A stretch of 64,000 nt of DNA from Bacillus australimaris (GTDB lineage Bacteria > Bacillota > Bacilli > Bacillales > Bacillaceae), in contig NZ_LGYN01000026.1 of NCBI RefSeq assembly GCF_001307105.1, positions 62,001-126,000 on the forward strand, read 5' to 3'. This document shows positions 27,214 through 37,788 of this stretch, piece by piece. Each line of letters begins with the position of its first letter. Positions within the stretch are counted from its first letter, which is position 1. Under the pieces are notes generated by a model. It saw nothing but the letters and a program-made list of their open reading frames with translations, was not told the DNA's origin and ran no database searches. The translations under genes were made by a program, and so were the position numbers.

Positions 27214-29328
27214 CTAGTTGATGAGACGATGATATTCAGCATAGGCAGTAGCCATATCCACTTGAGACCAGAAGCGGTGATAAATGAAAACCGGCGCCCC
27301 ATTTTCCCATTTGCCCGTTGTTTCATTAAATGAACTCTGATATTTACTCTCGAGTGAAGACCATGCTGGATCTTGTTTAATGTCCGGACGAAGATCTGCA
27401 AAACTCGTATAGACCCCGTTCCCTCCCCGCTGCGGATCAGAAGGAATGGTATTCGCTCCAGGAATCTGATTTCCTTGACCAAATGTCCCGCTCCATCCAT
27501 TTGGGAAATACACTTCCTTTTTAAAGAAACGGTCATAGTCTTCTCTTTCTTCCTCTGTTACAATGCCCAGCCCGTCATTATAATTCCATGCAACCTCAAG
27601 GAGCTGTGCGGCTGTATCTTTTGCTCTCGCACCAAGCGCTGTATAATCACCTGTTTCTAGCTTTGTAGCAGCAGCAAAGAAAATCAAAGCTTTGGCAAGG
27701 CTCCCTAATACGCCTGTATCCTGAGTTGGATCTTTTGTGACAGCTGTTAAATTTGGATTTCCTGTTGCAGACTGGAACCCGTTCCAAGTATCAGGCTGAC
27801 CGCGCCAAGCAATATTTCCAGGAAGCCAAAACTCCCCAGGTGCACTCGTTTTAGCAACAACAGCATTTGTTCCCCCAAGAATTCTTTGACCTTGGTCATC
27901 TAAGAAATAACCCTCTTCATCCGACACAGGACGGCTGCCGATAAAAATGTAATCTAATGCATAGCTGACCCATTTTGTGATGACAGATTTGGCCATTTGA
28001 ACATTTTCAGATGTTTTGTCTCCATCTTTCACAAAAATGTAATACAGCTCTGCTACGCGCTCCATTGGCCACGCCTGCATCCCAAACCAGTTATTAGAAG
28101 GCGGGTCATGGTAAACAGGTGCATCCTCATATGCCATATCATAAAATGTACTTCTCCCTGCCGGATAAGCACTATAGTCTCCATTCCAGCTATTGGTTGC
28201 GCCTCCTGCTATAGCTCCCTCTTTCGATTGAAGCCATACGTAAAATTCAAGCTGCCTCTTCAATGTTTTTTCCCAATCGCTTGCCCCGGTAGCTGAGGAT
28301 GGCTTTAAGCCTCCTTTATCTGAGGATAAAGCATAAGCAGCGACAGGGTTTTGATACCCCTGATGACAATGGCTCGCCCCGATACGCCACGACCAATTTG
28401 CATAATCCCCAAGTCCTCCGCCCCAAGAGGTATACCATGCCATTAAGTAATGACAGCCACCCTTTCCGTTTCCAGGATACGGATTACCCTGTTTCCCGCT
28501 TCCAATCGTTTGAAAATATTTATCGTACATACCGTAACGGAGAAAATCGCCCATTTTCTTCGCTTTATTAAGATAGGTGGACTGATTGTAGCCAAGTTCC
28601 TTTGCCCAATACATTGCTTGTATCGCACGTGCATCAGCATCCGTTGCATTGGTATAGCGCCACTGGGCGGCTGGAGCTTGATTTTCTTTTGTGAACAAGC
28701 TCATGAAGCCTTCATTCGGCTTACCAAACGTTTTATCGTCTTGTGATGGATGAGGAATAGACTCCCATACGGATTCCTGCTGGCCACGCTGGAATGTGTT
28801 CACATATGCGGCTGTATGTGATGGGTTGAGCAAGTTTCCATAGCCATACCAGTTATCTACATCTAGGAGCCAGTGCATTAAATACGTCTCATTCGTTCCA
28901 TAAGTTGACTTCAATTCATTATCAATCGGATCTTGACCAGCAGGACGAGCACCGCTCAACTGGCTAGGATATTGATCCGGGTATGGTTTTTCTGCTGCAT
29001 ATGTGGCGGGGCTAGACGGATTATAAGCGTTCATATGTGGCTGCTCATCATGTCCATCTTCATTTACTGGGATGATGTACTTCTCCATATTGTCCCAAGC
29101 TGCCTCTAATTTGCTCCAATCCCCTGTGTAATGTCCGTACAGCACCTCAAGCCACAGCCAATAGCTATACGCTTCTGAGGTGGTCATATGCCCGTAATCA
29201 GGTGCTTCACAAATGAGCGTCTCGATTGAGTGATACGGAATTCCCTCCGGTGAAAAATATCCATGCGCCTCACTTTTGATTTGATGATAAAGCGTTAAAA
29301 ACCGTTCTTTATTTGACAAATCCTTCAC
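27214..29328 (-). CDS. GH48 reducing-end exocellulase, catalytic domain only, no signal peptide
   Basis: A 704-residue family 48 glycoside hydrolase, the class that releases cellobiose processively from chain reducing ends. The whole length is the (alpha/alpha)6 catalytic domain. It starts directly with the mature-type sequence LTLYHQIKSEAHGYFSPEGIPYH, then ETLICEAPDYGHMTTSEAYSYW, where Glu 41 is the expected acid. There is a Trp/Tyr-rich cleft (AWYTSWGGGLGDYANWSW; NNWFGMQAWPMERVAELYY) and the usual end HRFWSQVDMATAYAEYHRLI. No CBM, no dockerin and no export signal are visible. The GTG start at 29326-29328 lies only 23 bases after the GH9 stop, so there is no room for a lost leader upstream. 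A TTG three codons in is an alternative start. Confidence 0.9.
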   Translation of the reverse strand: MKDLSNKERFLTLYHQIKSEAHGYFSPEGIPYHSIETLICEAPDYGHMTTSEAYSYWLWLEVLYGHYTGDWSKLEAAWDNMEKYIIPVNEDGHDEQPHMNAYNPSSPATYAAEKPYPDQYPSQLSGARPAGQDPIDNELKSTYGTNETYLMHWLLDVDNWYGYGNLLNPSHTAAYVNTFQRGQQESVWESIPHPSQDDKTFGKPNEGFMSLFTKENQAPAAQWRYTNATDADARAIQAMYWAKELGYNQSTYLNKAKKMGDFLRYGMYDKYFQTIGSGKQGNPYPGNGKGGCHYLMAWYTSWGGGLGDYANWSWRIGASHCHQGYQNPVAAYALSSDKGGLKPSSATGASDWEKTLKRQLEFYVWLQSKEGAIAGGATNSWNGDYSAYPAGRSTFYDMAYEDAPVYHDPPSNNWFGMQAWPMERVAELYYIFVKDGDKTSENVQMAKSVITKWVSYALDYIFIGSRPVSDEEGYFLDDQGQRILGGTNAVVAKTSAPGEFWLPGNIAWRGQPDTWNGFQSATGNPNLTAVTKDPTQDTGVLGSLAKALIFFAAATKLETGDYTALGARAKDTAAQLLEVAWNYNDGLGIVTEEEREDYDRFFKKEVYFPNGWSGTFGQGNQIPGANTIPSDPQRGGNGVYTSFADLRPDIKQDPAWSSLESKYQSSFNETTGKWENGAPVFIYHRFWSQVDMATAYAEYHRLIN

Positions 29329-29351
29329 CCTTTCAATAACCTCGTTGTTTT

Positions 29352-31202
29352 TTATTTGTCCGGCAGTGCGCCAAATACTAAAGCACCATCGTCAAAGACT
29401 GGAATCCTCGCTGTTTTTTGCATATTGGAAGTTAATCCTTGATAGGAATAATCATTTGAGGCATCCCATATATTCGACCCATTTGGTGCGGATAATCGAA
29501 ATTGGATTTCCTTCTTATGCTCAGATTCTCCTCCAGGAAAAATAACTACGCCTGTAAAATCAATTTCTGCAAAATATACATGTGCTGATGCATCGTACAC
29601 CTTAAGCGGAGATAAGGAAGCGCCTTCATTGTAGGCCGCTGTCACTTGAATATCCTTTTCAGTGAATCCCTTTGCAAAGACCTCGCTCAGATTGACGTAA
29701 TATCTAAAGGACAATGTTTGGCTGCTTCTTGCCGGCCAACCGGATCTGTTGTATAGCACTGCTTTCACTTGAGTAGATGTTGTATCGTTATTCATCACAG
29801 CTGCCTCTACAAAAAACTCATCCCCCACCTGTTCTTTAGGCGGAAAATTTGGCAGCTTTGATTGCCCTTGACCAAACAGCTGCACCATTTTGGCTATATT
29901 TCCAGTAAAAGCGGCATTATAATCAGTCGCTACCTCGTTTGATATATAATCCGAGATGTCATCGTCATATTGATCCTGAACATTAGGGCCCCCAACAAGT
30001 GCTCCATAAAGTGTGTGACGGTGATTTTGAGGGTTTGTGAGCTGGTTAGACCATGAGCCATGTGCAGTTCGGTGGTGCGGGTGCTTCGGCGGATTCTGAC
30101 CAAAACCAACGACGAAGCTTCTATTCAGCGGATTATCCCCTAGCATATAGTGGGTTTGCTTGATCGCAAACGATTGGTATCGATTCTTCTTTTCTTGATC
30201 AGACACCCAATCAGCATAAACAAAGGCTAAAAATGCTGCATTTGCGGCATAACGAAGTGAACCCCATTGATCCAGCCATGCCAAACCGCCAGGCGTATAA
30301 GTGATTCTTTCTACTTTTCCATTTTGAACGAGACCTGTCGTCCAGTAATCAAGATTACGCTCTGTTGATTCTATAAATCTGTTTTCTTTCGTGATTCTTG
30401 CTAGTAAGATTTGTGAAGCAAAAAAAGTATTATCCCATGACATGGTAAACGTATAATCCCAATCCTTCGGCCACTCCTCTACTGCTTTTAAAGCCTGGTT
30501 TAAATAGGTTTCTTCGTTTGTCGCCAAGTACAGCCAGATTCCGCCCCAAATGAGTTCGTCAATATAGCCGCTCCAGGAGTTGTAAAACGGCTGAGCATTG
30601 GTGACACAATCTGTATACTCTCCGCGATATTGGTCTGCAAAAGCATAAAGCTGTTTGGCGTGCGTCAAAAGCTTTGCTGCATAAGACGCATCTGTTTCTT
30701 TAAAAATGATAGAGCTTGCTGCTAAAGCCGCTGCAGTTTGTGCGGCTACTTCTGTTCCAGGACAATGTTCATCAATTTTAAAAGCTGGCCGGTTCATCGG
30801 CATCACTTCTGCCGGCCCCCACCAAGCATGATCAGCGTTCCCATCACCTACTTGCGCCCAAAATTCATTCGGCCCTGTATGTGCTTTCAAGAAATAATCT
30901 GTTGCCCACCTGATTTGATCTAAGATGTCATCAAGCAGCTCCGCATCTTCATAAGCTTCTCGGTATTCATATACTGTCCATGCAAGCACAGCTGCTGAGT
31001 AGGCCATCGGAAGTCCAAATTTCACATGATCACCTGCATCATACCAGCCGCCAGTTAAATCATGACCAACATCCTTCCCGTCTTCTAATCCAGAATCACC
31101 CCGCCAATTAAGACGATTGCTTTCTGGAAGCCGGCCTGACCGCTGCGCCTCATAAAACAACATGGATTTTTGAAGAACTTCTACATAGTTGTAAGATGCC
31201 AT
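29352..31202 (-). CDS. GH9 endoglucanase with C-terminal CBM3c, no signal peptide
   Basis: A 616-residue processive-endoglucanase type protein. The GH9 domain runs from about residue 3: YVEVLQKSMLFYEAQRSGRLP, then GGWYDAGDHVKFGLP with the catalytic Asp pair near 55/58, FGQNPPKHPHHRTAHGSW, and DYISNEVATDYNAAF with the acid Glu near 423. From about 463 to the end is a CBM3c module (FFVEAAVMNND; GVVIFPGGESEHKKEIQFRL; WDASNDYSYQGL; DDGALVFGALP). The N-terminus is polar and begins inside the catalytic domain, so no export signal is seen. The start is the ATG at 31200-31202, where GGTGAGG is the likely site; a GTG five codons earlier is also possible. First gene of the operon. Confidence 0.9.
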   Translation of the reverse strand: MASYNYVEVLQKSMLFYEAQRSGRLPESNRLNWRGDSGLEDGKDVGHDLTGGWYDAGDHVKFGLPMAYSAAVLAWTVYEYREAYEDAELLDDILDQIRWATDYFLKAHTGPNEFWAQVGDGNADHAWWGPAEVMPMNRPAFKIDEHCPGTEVAAQTAAALAASSIIFKETDASYAAKLLTHAKQLYAFADQYRGEYTDCVTNAQPFYNSWSGYIDELIWGGIWLYLATNEETYLNQALKAVEEWPKDWDYTFTMSWDNTFFASQILLARITKENRFIESTERNLDYWTTGLVQNGKVERITYTPGGLAWLDQWGSLRYAANAAFLAFVYADWVSDQEKKNRYQSFAIKQTHYMLGDNPLNRSFVVGFGQNPPKHPHHRTAHGSWSNQLTNPQNHRHTLYGALVGGPNVQDQYDDDISDYISNEVATDYNAAFTGNIAKMVQLFGQGQSKLPNFPPKEQVGDEFFVEAAVMNNDTTSTQVKAVLYNRSGWPARSSQTLSFRYYVNLSEVFAKGFTEKDIQVTAAYNEGASLSPLKVYDASAHVYFAEIDFTGVVIFPGGESEHKKEIQFRLSAPNGSNIWDASNDYSYQGLTSNMQKTARIPVFDDGALVFGALPDK

Positions 31203-31583
31203 CTCCCTATTCCTCACCCCTTCTTTTTAGTAAAACATTGATGAATAGACAAACCTCCTCCTTTTGTTCGTCTCGTGATCTGTACAGCTTTGAAAAGAAT
31301 CAAATATTTTCAAAAATAAGCATAGTAAACAGCAATCAGCTTTACGCTCATCGTAGTTTTCTCTTGATTCTCCTTCTGACTGTACCCAGAATGATCATAT
31401 GTCGCTTGAGAACATTTCAGACGGCGAAATTCTCTTTTGAGCTCTATTTGGGTAGAAAGAATGACATACAATCTCTTTTCTTAAAACATCACGCTAAATC
31501 AAGGTATATGAATGATCAAGAAAATAATTCCAGATGACAAAAAAATGTTATTAGTTAACATAATAAAATTATTGTATATAGAT
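31203..31583. promoter_or_regulatory. Intergenic region between polC and the GH operon
   Basis: About 380 bases without a gene, AT-rich. It should contain the promoter of the four-gene hydrolase operon. I found no hexamer pair good enough to call. It does hold the dyad at 31289-31314 and a smaller one, ATGTTA-TTAGT-TAACAT, at 31545-31561. A strong GGAGGAGG at about 31253-31260 (minus strand) precedes only a 12-codon reading frame. Confidence 0.5.
31289..31314 (-). promoter_or_regulatory. Candidate operator dyad upstream of the GH9 gene
   Basis: Perfect 8-bp inverted repeat TTTGAAAA / TTTTCAAA with a 10-base spacer, about 87 bases before the GH9 start. Its form suits a dimeric regulator. It does not match the catabolite-response consensus, whose half-sites are closer. 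Confidence 0.4.
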
Positions 31584-31612
31584 AAAAGAACGCCCATTCT
31601 GGGCGCTCTTTT
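31584..31612 (-). terminator. Intrinsic terminator of polC
   Basis: Stem with core CGCCC/GGGCG and flanking AGA/TCT pairs, 8 bases past the polC stop. It is followed on the minus strand by CTTTTATC. It separates polC from the hydrolase operon. Confidence 0.85.
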
Positions 31613-31620
31613 TTATCACA

Positions 31621-34600
31621 TTAAAACAAAGAAAGCTGGTTTTGATCAGGAAGTGCTTCTAAGCAGCCTTGACGATCTAAATATTCAAGAATGGTTTTCG
31701 ACACTTTTCCGCGTTTTTGTAAATCTTCTTTTGAAAGGAATTCTCCATCTTGTCGTGCGCGAACTATATTTAACGCAACGTTTGTTCCGAGTCCAGGGAT
31801 CGAGTTAAATGGCGGAATCAATCCGTCTCCATCAATGATAAACTCTGTTGCGCTTGAGCGGTAGAGGTCAACTTTTTTGAAATGGTAGCCTCTTTCACAC
31901 ATTTCAAGGGCAAGCTCTAGTACAGTTAATAGGTTCTTTTCTTTCGGTGATGCATCTAGACCTTTTGAATTAATATCGTCCATAACAGCTCGAATTGCAT
32001 TCGATCCTTTTGTCATCGTTTCGATATCAAAATCATCTGCACGAACGGTAAAATAAGCCGCGTAGTACAGAAGTGCATGATGCACTTTGAAATAAGCAAT
32101 ACGAACAGCCATTAGTACATAAGCAGCCGCGTGGGCTTTAGGGAACATGTATTTGATCTTTTTACAAGAATCAATATACCAGTTTGGTACGTTATTATTC
32201 TTCATTTCTTCTTCCCATTCAGGAGGAAGTCCCTTTCCTTTACGAACAGACTCCATAATTTTAAAGGCAAGTGACGGCTCTAAGCCTTGATAGATGAGAT
32301 AGACCATAATATCATCACGGCACCCAATCACTTCACTTAGCTCACACGTTTTATTGTGAATGAGCTCTTGCGCGTTTCCGAGCCATACATCCGTACCGTG
32401 TGATAGTCCAGAGATCTGAACAAGCTCTGAGAAGGTCGTTGGTTTCGTATCCTCTAGCATTTGCCGAACAAATCTTGTCCCAAATTCCGGAATACCGAGT
32501 GTACCTGTCTTACAGCCAATTTGCTCTTCTGTTACACCTAGAGGCTCTGTCCCTTGGAAAATTTTCATGACTTCAGGGTCATCAGTCGGAATCGTTTTCG
32601 GATCAATTCCACTTAAGTCCTGAAGCATACGAATGACTGTTGGATCATCGTGCCCTAGTATATCAAGCTTCAGCAAGTTATCATGGATCGAATGGAAATC
32701 AAAATGTGTCGTTTTCCAATCGGAACCTGTCGCATCTGCTGGATATTGAATAGGAGAGAAATCGTAAATGTCCATATAATCCGGCACAACGATAATCCCA
32801 CCTGGATGCTGACCAGTTGTCCGTTTTACCCCTGTACAGCCTTGGACAAGCCGGTCGATTTCAGCGCCTCTCATATGAAGGTTATGATCTCCTGCATAGC
32901 CTTTCACGTAACCATATGCTGTTTTTTCTGCAACGGTACCAATCGTACCTGCTCGGTATACATACTCTTCACCGAACAACTCTTTCGTATAGTTATGCGC
33001 TATTGGCTGATATTCACCTGAGAAGTTCAAATCAATATCGGGGACTTTGTCTCCTTTAAAACCTAAGAACGTTTCAAACGGAATATCATGTCCATCTTTT
33101 TTATACGGCGTACCACATTCAGGACAGTCTTTATCAGGAAGGTCAAAGCCTGAACCAACAGATCCGTCATTAAAGAACTCAGAGTGCTTACAGCTTGGGC
33201 ATACATAATGTGGTGCAAGTGGGTTCACTTCGGTAATCTCTGTTAATGTCGCAACAAGAGATGAGCCGACAGATCCCCTTGAACCAACAAGATATCCATC
33301 GTCAAGTGATTTCTTTACGAGTTTATGAGAGATTAAGTAAATAACGGCAAAGCCATGACCGATAATACTTTTTAATTCTTTCTCAATACGGTCTTCTACG
33401 ATTTTTGGCAAATCATCTCCGTAGATGCTGCGCGCCATTTGATAGCTCATTTCACGTATTTCTTCATCTGCACCTTCAATTTTTGGTGTGTAAAGATCAT
33501 CTTTGATTGGTTTAATATTTTCGACCATCTCAGATACTTTTTGCGTATTCGTTACGACGATCTCTTTTGCTTTTTCATCTCCTAGGAAGGAAAATGCTTC
33601 GAGCATTTCATCTGTCGTTCTAAAATGAACTTTTGGCAGTTCATGGCGGTTAAGCGGATTCGCTCCACCCTGTGATGAAATTAAGATTTTACGATAAATT
33701 TTGTCCTCTGGATGAAGGTAATGCACATTTCCAGTTGCCACAACGGGTTTATTCAGTTTTTCGCCGAGCCTTACAATGTTTGTGATGATTTCTTTTAACG
33801 CACGTTCATCTCGAACAAGCTCCAGCTGCAGGAGGTGCTGATACACTTCTGGTGGATGTACCTCTAAATAGTCATAAAATGCTGCAATGTCTTCCACCTC
33901 ATCAGGTGACTTTTGCATCATTCCTTCAAATACCTCACCCTTATCACAAGCAGACCCAACAATTAAACCTTCTCGATATTTCTCAAGCTGTGAGCGCGGA
34001 ATACGCGGCACCCGGTAGAAATAATGAATATGAGAAAGTGAAACAAGCTTAAATAAATTCTTAAGTCCTGTCTCATTTTGAGCAATCAAAGTCGCGTGGT
34101 AAGGACGTGAGCGCTGGTATGCATTCGACTGTCCCATGTTTTCATTCAATTGATCGTGATAGGCAATCTCTTTTTCAGCCGCATCTTTTAGCATCTTCAG
34201 CATGAGATAGCCTGTCGCCTCTGCATCATAAATCGCACGGTGATGCTGCGTCAATTCAATATCGAATTTTTTACAAAGTGTGTTCAGCCGGTGATTTTTA
34301 AATTCCGGGTAAAGGAATCGGCCAAGTTCAAGTGTATCGATGACAGGATTTGATGCTTTATCTGTTTTTAACAGGCGTTTATACGCCGTATTTAAAAAGC
34401 CCATATCAAAGCTCGCATTGTGCGCAACAAGAATGTCTTTTCCAATCCATTCTTTGAAATCCCGCACGACATCGACAACATCTGGTGCATCTCGGACCAT
34501 ATCATCTGTAATACCTGTTAATTCAATGGTTGTCGCTGATAACGGGTGATGAGGATTTGCAAATGCCTCAAAGCGGTCAATGATTTCCCCGCCTTTTATT

Positions 34601-35934
34601 TTCACTGCTGCAAGCTCAATGATCGTGTCATAAACGGCTGAAAGTCCCGTTGTCTCTACATCAAATACAACATACGTCGCATCCTCTAACAAGCGGTGCT
34701 CTGGGTTATATGCAATCGGTACCCCATCGTCGACTAAGTTGATTTCCACACCGTACATCATTTTGATGCCATGCTTTTTACTTGCCGCATACGCATCTGG
34801 GAAGGATTGTACAACAGCATGATCTGTCAGGGCAATCGCTTCATGCCCCCATTTTTTTGCTTGTTCAACGAGCTTGCCGACGCCAGTGACCGCATCCATT
34901 TGACTCATAGGGGAATGCAAATGAAGCTCCACACGCTTTTCACCCTCAGGTGCTGTATCTTCTTTCAGCTGAGGTTTCATTTCATTGACATCATTGGCGA
35001 TCATGACAAGATCTCTGACAAACGTATCATTTTGAATACTACCTCTTGCTTTTACCCACATGCCTTTTTTCAATGATTTCATCAGCTGCGCATCTTCTTT
35101 TTCTCTTGCAAACATTTTGATTAAAATACTATTTGTATAATCTGTGATCTTAAAGATACAAAGGGTTCTACCGCTTTTCAGTTCACGCGTTTCTGCATCG
35201 AATACGTAGCCTTGAACGGTGATTCTTCTTTCCTCGTCCATGATACTATCAAGCGTACGAATTTCTTCATTGTCTTTGATTTGATAGCCAATCATCAGCG
35301 GGCCTGACGGAGCTTCATCCTGCTCCTCACTTTCCTTCTTCTCCATCTCAGTGAGGGCTTGCATGGCTCTTTCTTGATCTTCAGCAAGTTTTTGTTCTCT
35401 GAACTTTTGAATCTCTTGATCTGATACAAAAATTTCTGTATCGAATTGCAGCTCTGGAAAACCAACTTGTTTAAACGCAGCCTGGAGCATTGGGCTGTAC
35501 TTCTTCTTAATGGCTAGTGCCTCAGTTTCACTTTTCGTTTTAATGATGATTTTATGTCCAGACAGCGATGGTTTTTGCTGCTGAAGCAAGCTGATAATTG
35601 GGGGAGAAATTCCTTGAAGCTCTTCCACACAATGTGACCAGTACGATTGCACGAGCTCTTCAGATATGTTCGGATCACTCACTTCAATCGTACAAGTGAC
35701 TTGTGCAATATGAGAAAATGCACTTGTCAGCCTGCTGAGAAACATCGCATATACCTTGTAAGGCAAAAGCGCCTTAAATTTGAAAAGAAAATGCCACGTT
35801 TTCGTCGACTTCTGCACTGTTAATTTGACGATTTCCCCTTCTTCAAAGTACCGGCTGAGGTCATCATCTGTCATTTGAATCTGATTGAGTAATATATGAA
35901 ATTGCCGCCGTGTAATCGGTAATTGTTCATCCAA
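31621..35934 (-). CDS. polC: DNA polymerase III alpha subunit PolC (Gram-positive type)
   Basis: The main replicative polymerase, with built-in 3'-5' exonuclease. The 1437-residue protein has an N-terminal clamp-loader-contact domain, an OB fold near 240-320 and a PHP domain ([17 protein letters not shown]). The DnaQ-type exonuclease sits near 420-590 ([41 protein letters not shown]). A zinc site follows (CPSCKH ... CPECG), then the polymerase active site with [15 protein letters not shown]. The C-terminus DQNQLSLF carries the clamp-binding motif. The start is TTG at 35932-35934 with AAGGAGG 8 bases upstream, which gives the B. subtilis length. Confidence 0.97.
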   Translation of the reverse strand: MDEQLPITRRQFHILLNQIQMTDDDLSRYFEEGEIVKLTVQKSTKTWHFLFKFKALLPYKVYAMFLSRLTSAFSHIAQVTCTIEVSDPNISEELVQSYWSHCVEELQGISPPIISLLQQQKPSLSGHKIIIKTKSETEALAIKKKYSPMLQAAFKQVGFPELQFDTEIFVSDQEIQKFREQKLAEDQERAMQALTEMEKKESEEQDEAPSGPLMIGYQIKDNEEIRTLDSIMDEERRITVQGYVFDAETRELKSGRTLCIFKITDYTNSILIKMFAREKEDAQLMKSLKKGMWVKARGSIQNDTFVRDLVMIANDVNEMKPQLKEDTAPEGEKRVELHLHSPMSQMDAVTGVGKLVEQAKKWGHEAIALTDHAVVQSFPDAYAASKKHGIKMMYGVEINLVDDGVPIAYNPEHRLLEDATYVVFDVETTGLSAVYDTIIELAAVKIKGGEIIDRFEAFANPHHPLSATTIELTGITDDMVRDAPDVVDVVRDFKEWIGKDILVAHNASFDMGFLNTAYKRLLKTDKASNPVIDTLELGRFLYPEFKNHRLNTLCKKFDIELTQHHRAIYDAEATGYLMLKMLKDAAEKEIAYHDQLNENMGQSNAYQRSRPYHATLIAQNETGLKNLFKLVSLSHIHYFYRVPRIPRSQLEKYREGLIVGSACDKGEVFEGMMQKSPDEVEDIAAFYDYLEVHPPEVYQHLLQLELVRDERALKEIITNIVRLGEKLNKPVVATGNVHYLHPEDKIYRKILISSQGGANPLNRHELPKVHFRTTDEMLEAFSFLGDEKAKEIVVTNTQKVSEMVENIKPIKDDLYTPKIEGADEEIREMSYQMARSIYGDDLPKIVEDRIEKELKSIIGHGFAVIYLISHKLVKKSLDDGYLVGSRGSVGSSLVATLTEITEVNPLAPHYVCPSCKHSEFFNDGSVGSGFDLPDKDCPECGTPYKKDGHDIPFETFLGFKGDKVPDIDLNFSGEYQPIAHNYTKELFGEEYVYRAGTIGTVAEKTAYGYVKGYAGDHNLHMRGAEIDRLVQGCTGVKRTTGQHPGGIIVVPDYMDIYDFSPIQYPADATGSDWKTTHFDFHSIHDNLLKLDILGHDDPTVIRMLQDLSGIDPKTIPTDDPEVMKIFQGTEPLGVTEEQIGCKTGTLGIPEFGTRFVRQMLEDTKPTTFSELVQISGLSHGTDVWLGNAQELIHNKTCELSEVIGCRDDIMVYLIYQGLEPSLAFKIMESVRKGKGLPPEWEEEMKNNNVPNWYIDSCKKIKYMFPKAHAAAYVLMAVRIAYFKVHHALLYYAAYFTVRADDFDIETMTKGSNAIRAVMDDINSKGLDASPKEKNLLTVLELALEMCERGYHFKKVDLYRSSATEFIIDGDGLIPPFNSIPGLGTNVALNIVRARQDGEFLSKEDLQKRGKVSKTILEYLDRQGCLEALPDQNQLSLF

Positions 35935-35960
35935 GACAGGACCCTCCTTTTTCAATCAGA

Positions 35961-35990
35961 AAGGTACCTCTTTCCTATAGGAGGTACCTT
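35961..35990 (-). terminator. Hairpin between proS and polC, probable weak terminator
   Basis: Perfect 10-bp arms AAGGTACCTC/GAGGTACCTT with a 10-base loop. The minus-strand tail is only TTCTG, so termination may be partial and polC could be partly read from proS. Confidence 0.55.
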
Positions 35991-36006
35991 CATTTTTTTG
36001 TTCGTT

Positions 36007-37704
36007 TTATGCTTGGCGTATAAATGAAATCAAATCATCAACAGATACTTCATGTGATTCGCCTGATTTTCTAAACTTCACTTCAACAATCGCTTCTTCT
36101 GAACGTTTACCGCAGCTAATGCGAATTGGCAGTCCAATCAAATCACTGTCTGCGAATTTCACGCCTGCACGCTCCTGGCGGTCATCGAAAAGTACATCAA
36201 AGCCCTCATCTTCTAAGCGCTCGTATAATGTTTCAGCCAGTTCTTTTTGTGCATCATTTTTCATATTTAATGCAAGGAGGTGAAGGTCATATGGCGCAAC
36301 TGCTTCTGGCCAAATGATTCCTTTCTCATCGTGATGCTGTTCAACAATCGCTGAAAGAGTTCTAGAGATACCGATGCCGTAGCAGCCCATAATCATTGGC
36401 TGCGCGCGTCCATTCTCATCAAGGTACGTTGCATCCATTGACTCAGAATAACGAGTGCCCAGTTTAAAGACTTGTCCTACTTCAATCCCTTTTGCAAACT
36501 GGATCGTGCCTTCCCCATCTGGAGAAACATCTCCTTCTTGAATCAAGCGAAGATCTGTGAATTCTTTCACTGACACATCACGTGCAGGATTGACATTGAC
36601 ATAGTGATAATCCGCTTCGTTTGCACCTGCGACTGCATTTGTCATTCCTTTAACAGCTAGGTCTGCATAAATATCGACTTCTGCTTTCAGTTGAACAGGC
36701 CCAACAAATCCAGGCTCAGTTCCAATGACTTCTAGCACTTCTTCGCGTGAAGCAAGCTCTACAAGCTGTGCTCCAATCAAGTTTTTCACTTTCACATCAT
36801 TTACTTCATGATCTCCTCTAGTAAGGATCAGAACATATGCATCATCTGCTTTAAACAAAACAGACTTGATACAAAGAGAAGGATCGATTTCTAAAAATCC
36901 AGCAACGTCTTGAATCGTTTTCACTTGCGGCGTGTGAACTTTTTCAAGTTCTTTGAAGTCCGCAGGATTGGCTTCTTCTCCGTGATAGACAGCCTCAGCC
37001 ATTTCAATGTTCGCGGCATATGAGGAAGTATCAGAATAAGCGATCGTATCCTCTCCGACTTCTGAGAGCGCCATGAACTCATGCGTGTCTTTTCCTCCCA
37101 TTGCTCCAGAATCTGCAATGACTGGTCTAAAATTGAGACCCACTTTTGAGAACACATTAGAGTAAGCTGTAAACATTTTGTTGTATGTCTCATCAAGGCT
37201 TTCTGGAGAAGAATGGAACGAGTACGCATCCTTCATAATAAATTCACGTCCGCGCAACAATCCAAAACGTGGTCTCTGTTCATCACGGAATTTTGATTGA
37301 ATTTGATAAAGAGTTAACGGAAGCTTCTTATACGATTTTACTTCACTGCGTACGAGTGATGTGATCACTTCTTCGTGGGTTGGGCCAAGCGCGAATTCGC
37401 GGCCATGGCGGTCCTTCATACGCATTAATTCTGGACCGTATGTGTACCATCTGCCTGACTCCTGCCACATTTCTGCCTGCTGCAGCACTGGCATTAACAG
37501 CTCAGCTGCTCCTGCCTTTTCCATTTCCTTACGCACGATCGATTGAATATGCTGAATGACTTTATGCGCAAGCGGCAGATAATGATAGATTCCACTTGTA
37601 TTTTGTCTAATAAACCCAGCTCTTACTAAGAGTTGATGGCTTTTTGCCTCAGCATCTGCCGGCACCTCTCGAAGAGTTGGAATGAAAGTCAGGGATTGTC
37701 TCAT
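36007..37704 (-). CDS. proS: Prolyl-tRNA synthetase ProS
   Basis: Class II aminoacyl-tRNA synthetase charging tRNA-Pro. The 565-residue bacterial form has the YbaK-like editing domain inserted at about 225-400 ([29 protein letters not shown]). Motif 1 lies in the first 70 residues, motif 2 is [25 protein letters not shown] near 140, and motif 3 is [14 protein letters not shown] near 445. An anticodon-binding domain closes the protein. The ATG at 37702-37704 has GAGGTG about 10 bases upstream; longer readings lack a site. No T-box is visible in the 84 bases upstream. Order rasP-proS-polC is as in B. subtilis. Confidence 0.97.
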   Translation of the reverse strand: MRQSLTFIPTLREVPADAEAKSHQLLVRAGFIRQNTSGIYHYLPLAHKVIQHIQSIVRKEMEKAGAAELLMPVLQQAEMWQESGRWYTYGPELMRMKDRHGREFALGPTHEEVITSLVRSEVKSYKKLPLTLYQIQSKFRDEQRPRFGLLRGREFIMKDAYSFHSSPESLDETYNKMFTAYSNVFSKVGLNFRPVIADSGAMGGKDTHEFMALSEVGEDTIAYSDTSSYAANIEMAEAVYHGEEANPADFKELEKVHTPQVKTIQDVAGFLEIDPSLCIKSVLFKADDAYVLILTRGDHEVNDVKVKNLIGAQLVELASREEVLEVIGTEPGFVGPVQLKAEVDIYADLAVKGMTNAVAGANEADYHYVNVNPARDVSVKEFTDLRLIQEGDVSPDGEGTIQFAKGIEVGQVFKLGTRYSESMDATYLDENGRAQPMIMGCYGIGISRTLSAIVEQHHDEKGIIWPEAVAPYDLHLLALNMKNDAQKELAETLYERLEDEGFDVLFDDRQERAGVKFADSDLIGLPIRISCGKRSEEAIVEVKFRKSGESHEVSVDDLISFIRQA

Positions 37705-37748
37705 GTCGTTATTACACCTCATTTATGAAATAGGACTTCTCACAAAAA

Positions 37749-37777
37749 CTCTTGTTTCCCGGAATGAGAAACAAGAG
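37749..37777 (-). terminator. Intrinsic terminator of rasP
   Basis: Perfect 10-bp arms CTCTTGTTTC/GAAACAAGAG with a 9-base loop, followed by TTTTTGTGAG on the minus strand. Confidence 0.85.
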
Positions 37778-37788
37778 AGAATGGTTTT

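Noticed and set aside
27168..27536. 122-codon minus-strand frame at the end of the GH48 gene
   Set aside because: It is a different reading frame of the well-supported GH48 coding region, is basic and shows no family features.
31222..31262. 12-codon frame with a strong GGAGGAGG site before the GH9 gene
   Set aside because: The site is too close to the TTG and the peptide has no features. It could be a leader peptide, but nothing supports that, and it does not supply a signal peptide to GH9.
24753..31583. Insertion sequence, transposase remnants or flanking direct repeats around the hydrolase operon
   Set aside because: No transposase or integrase frame and no repeat pair at the borders was found by eye, so no mobile element is called.
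37705..37788. T-box riboswitch before proS
   Set aside because: The 84 bases upstream contain only the rasP terminator and the proS ribosome site; there is no specifier stem or antiterminator.
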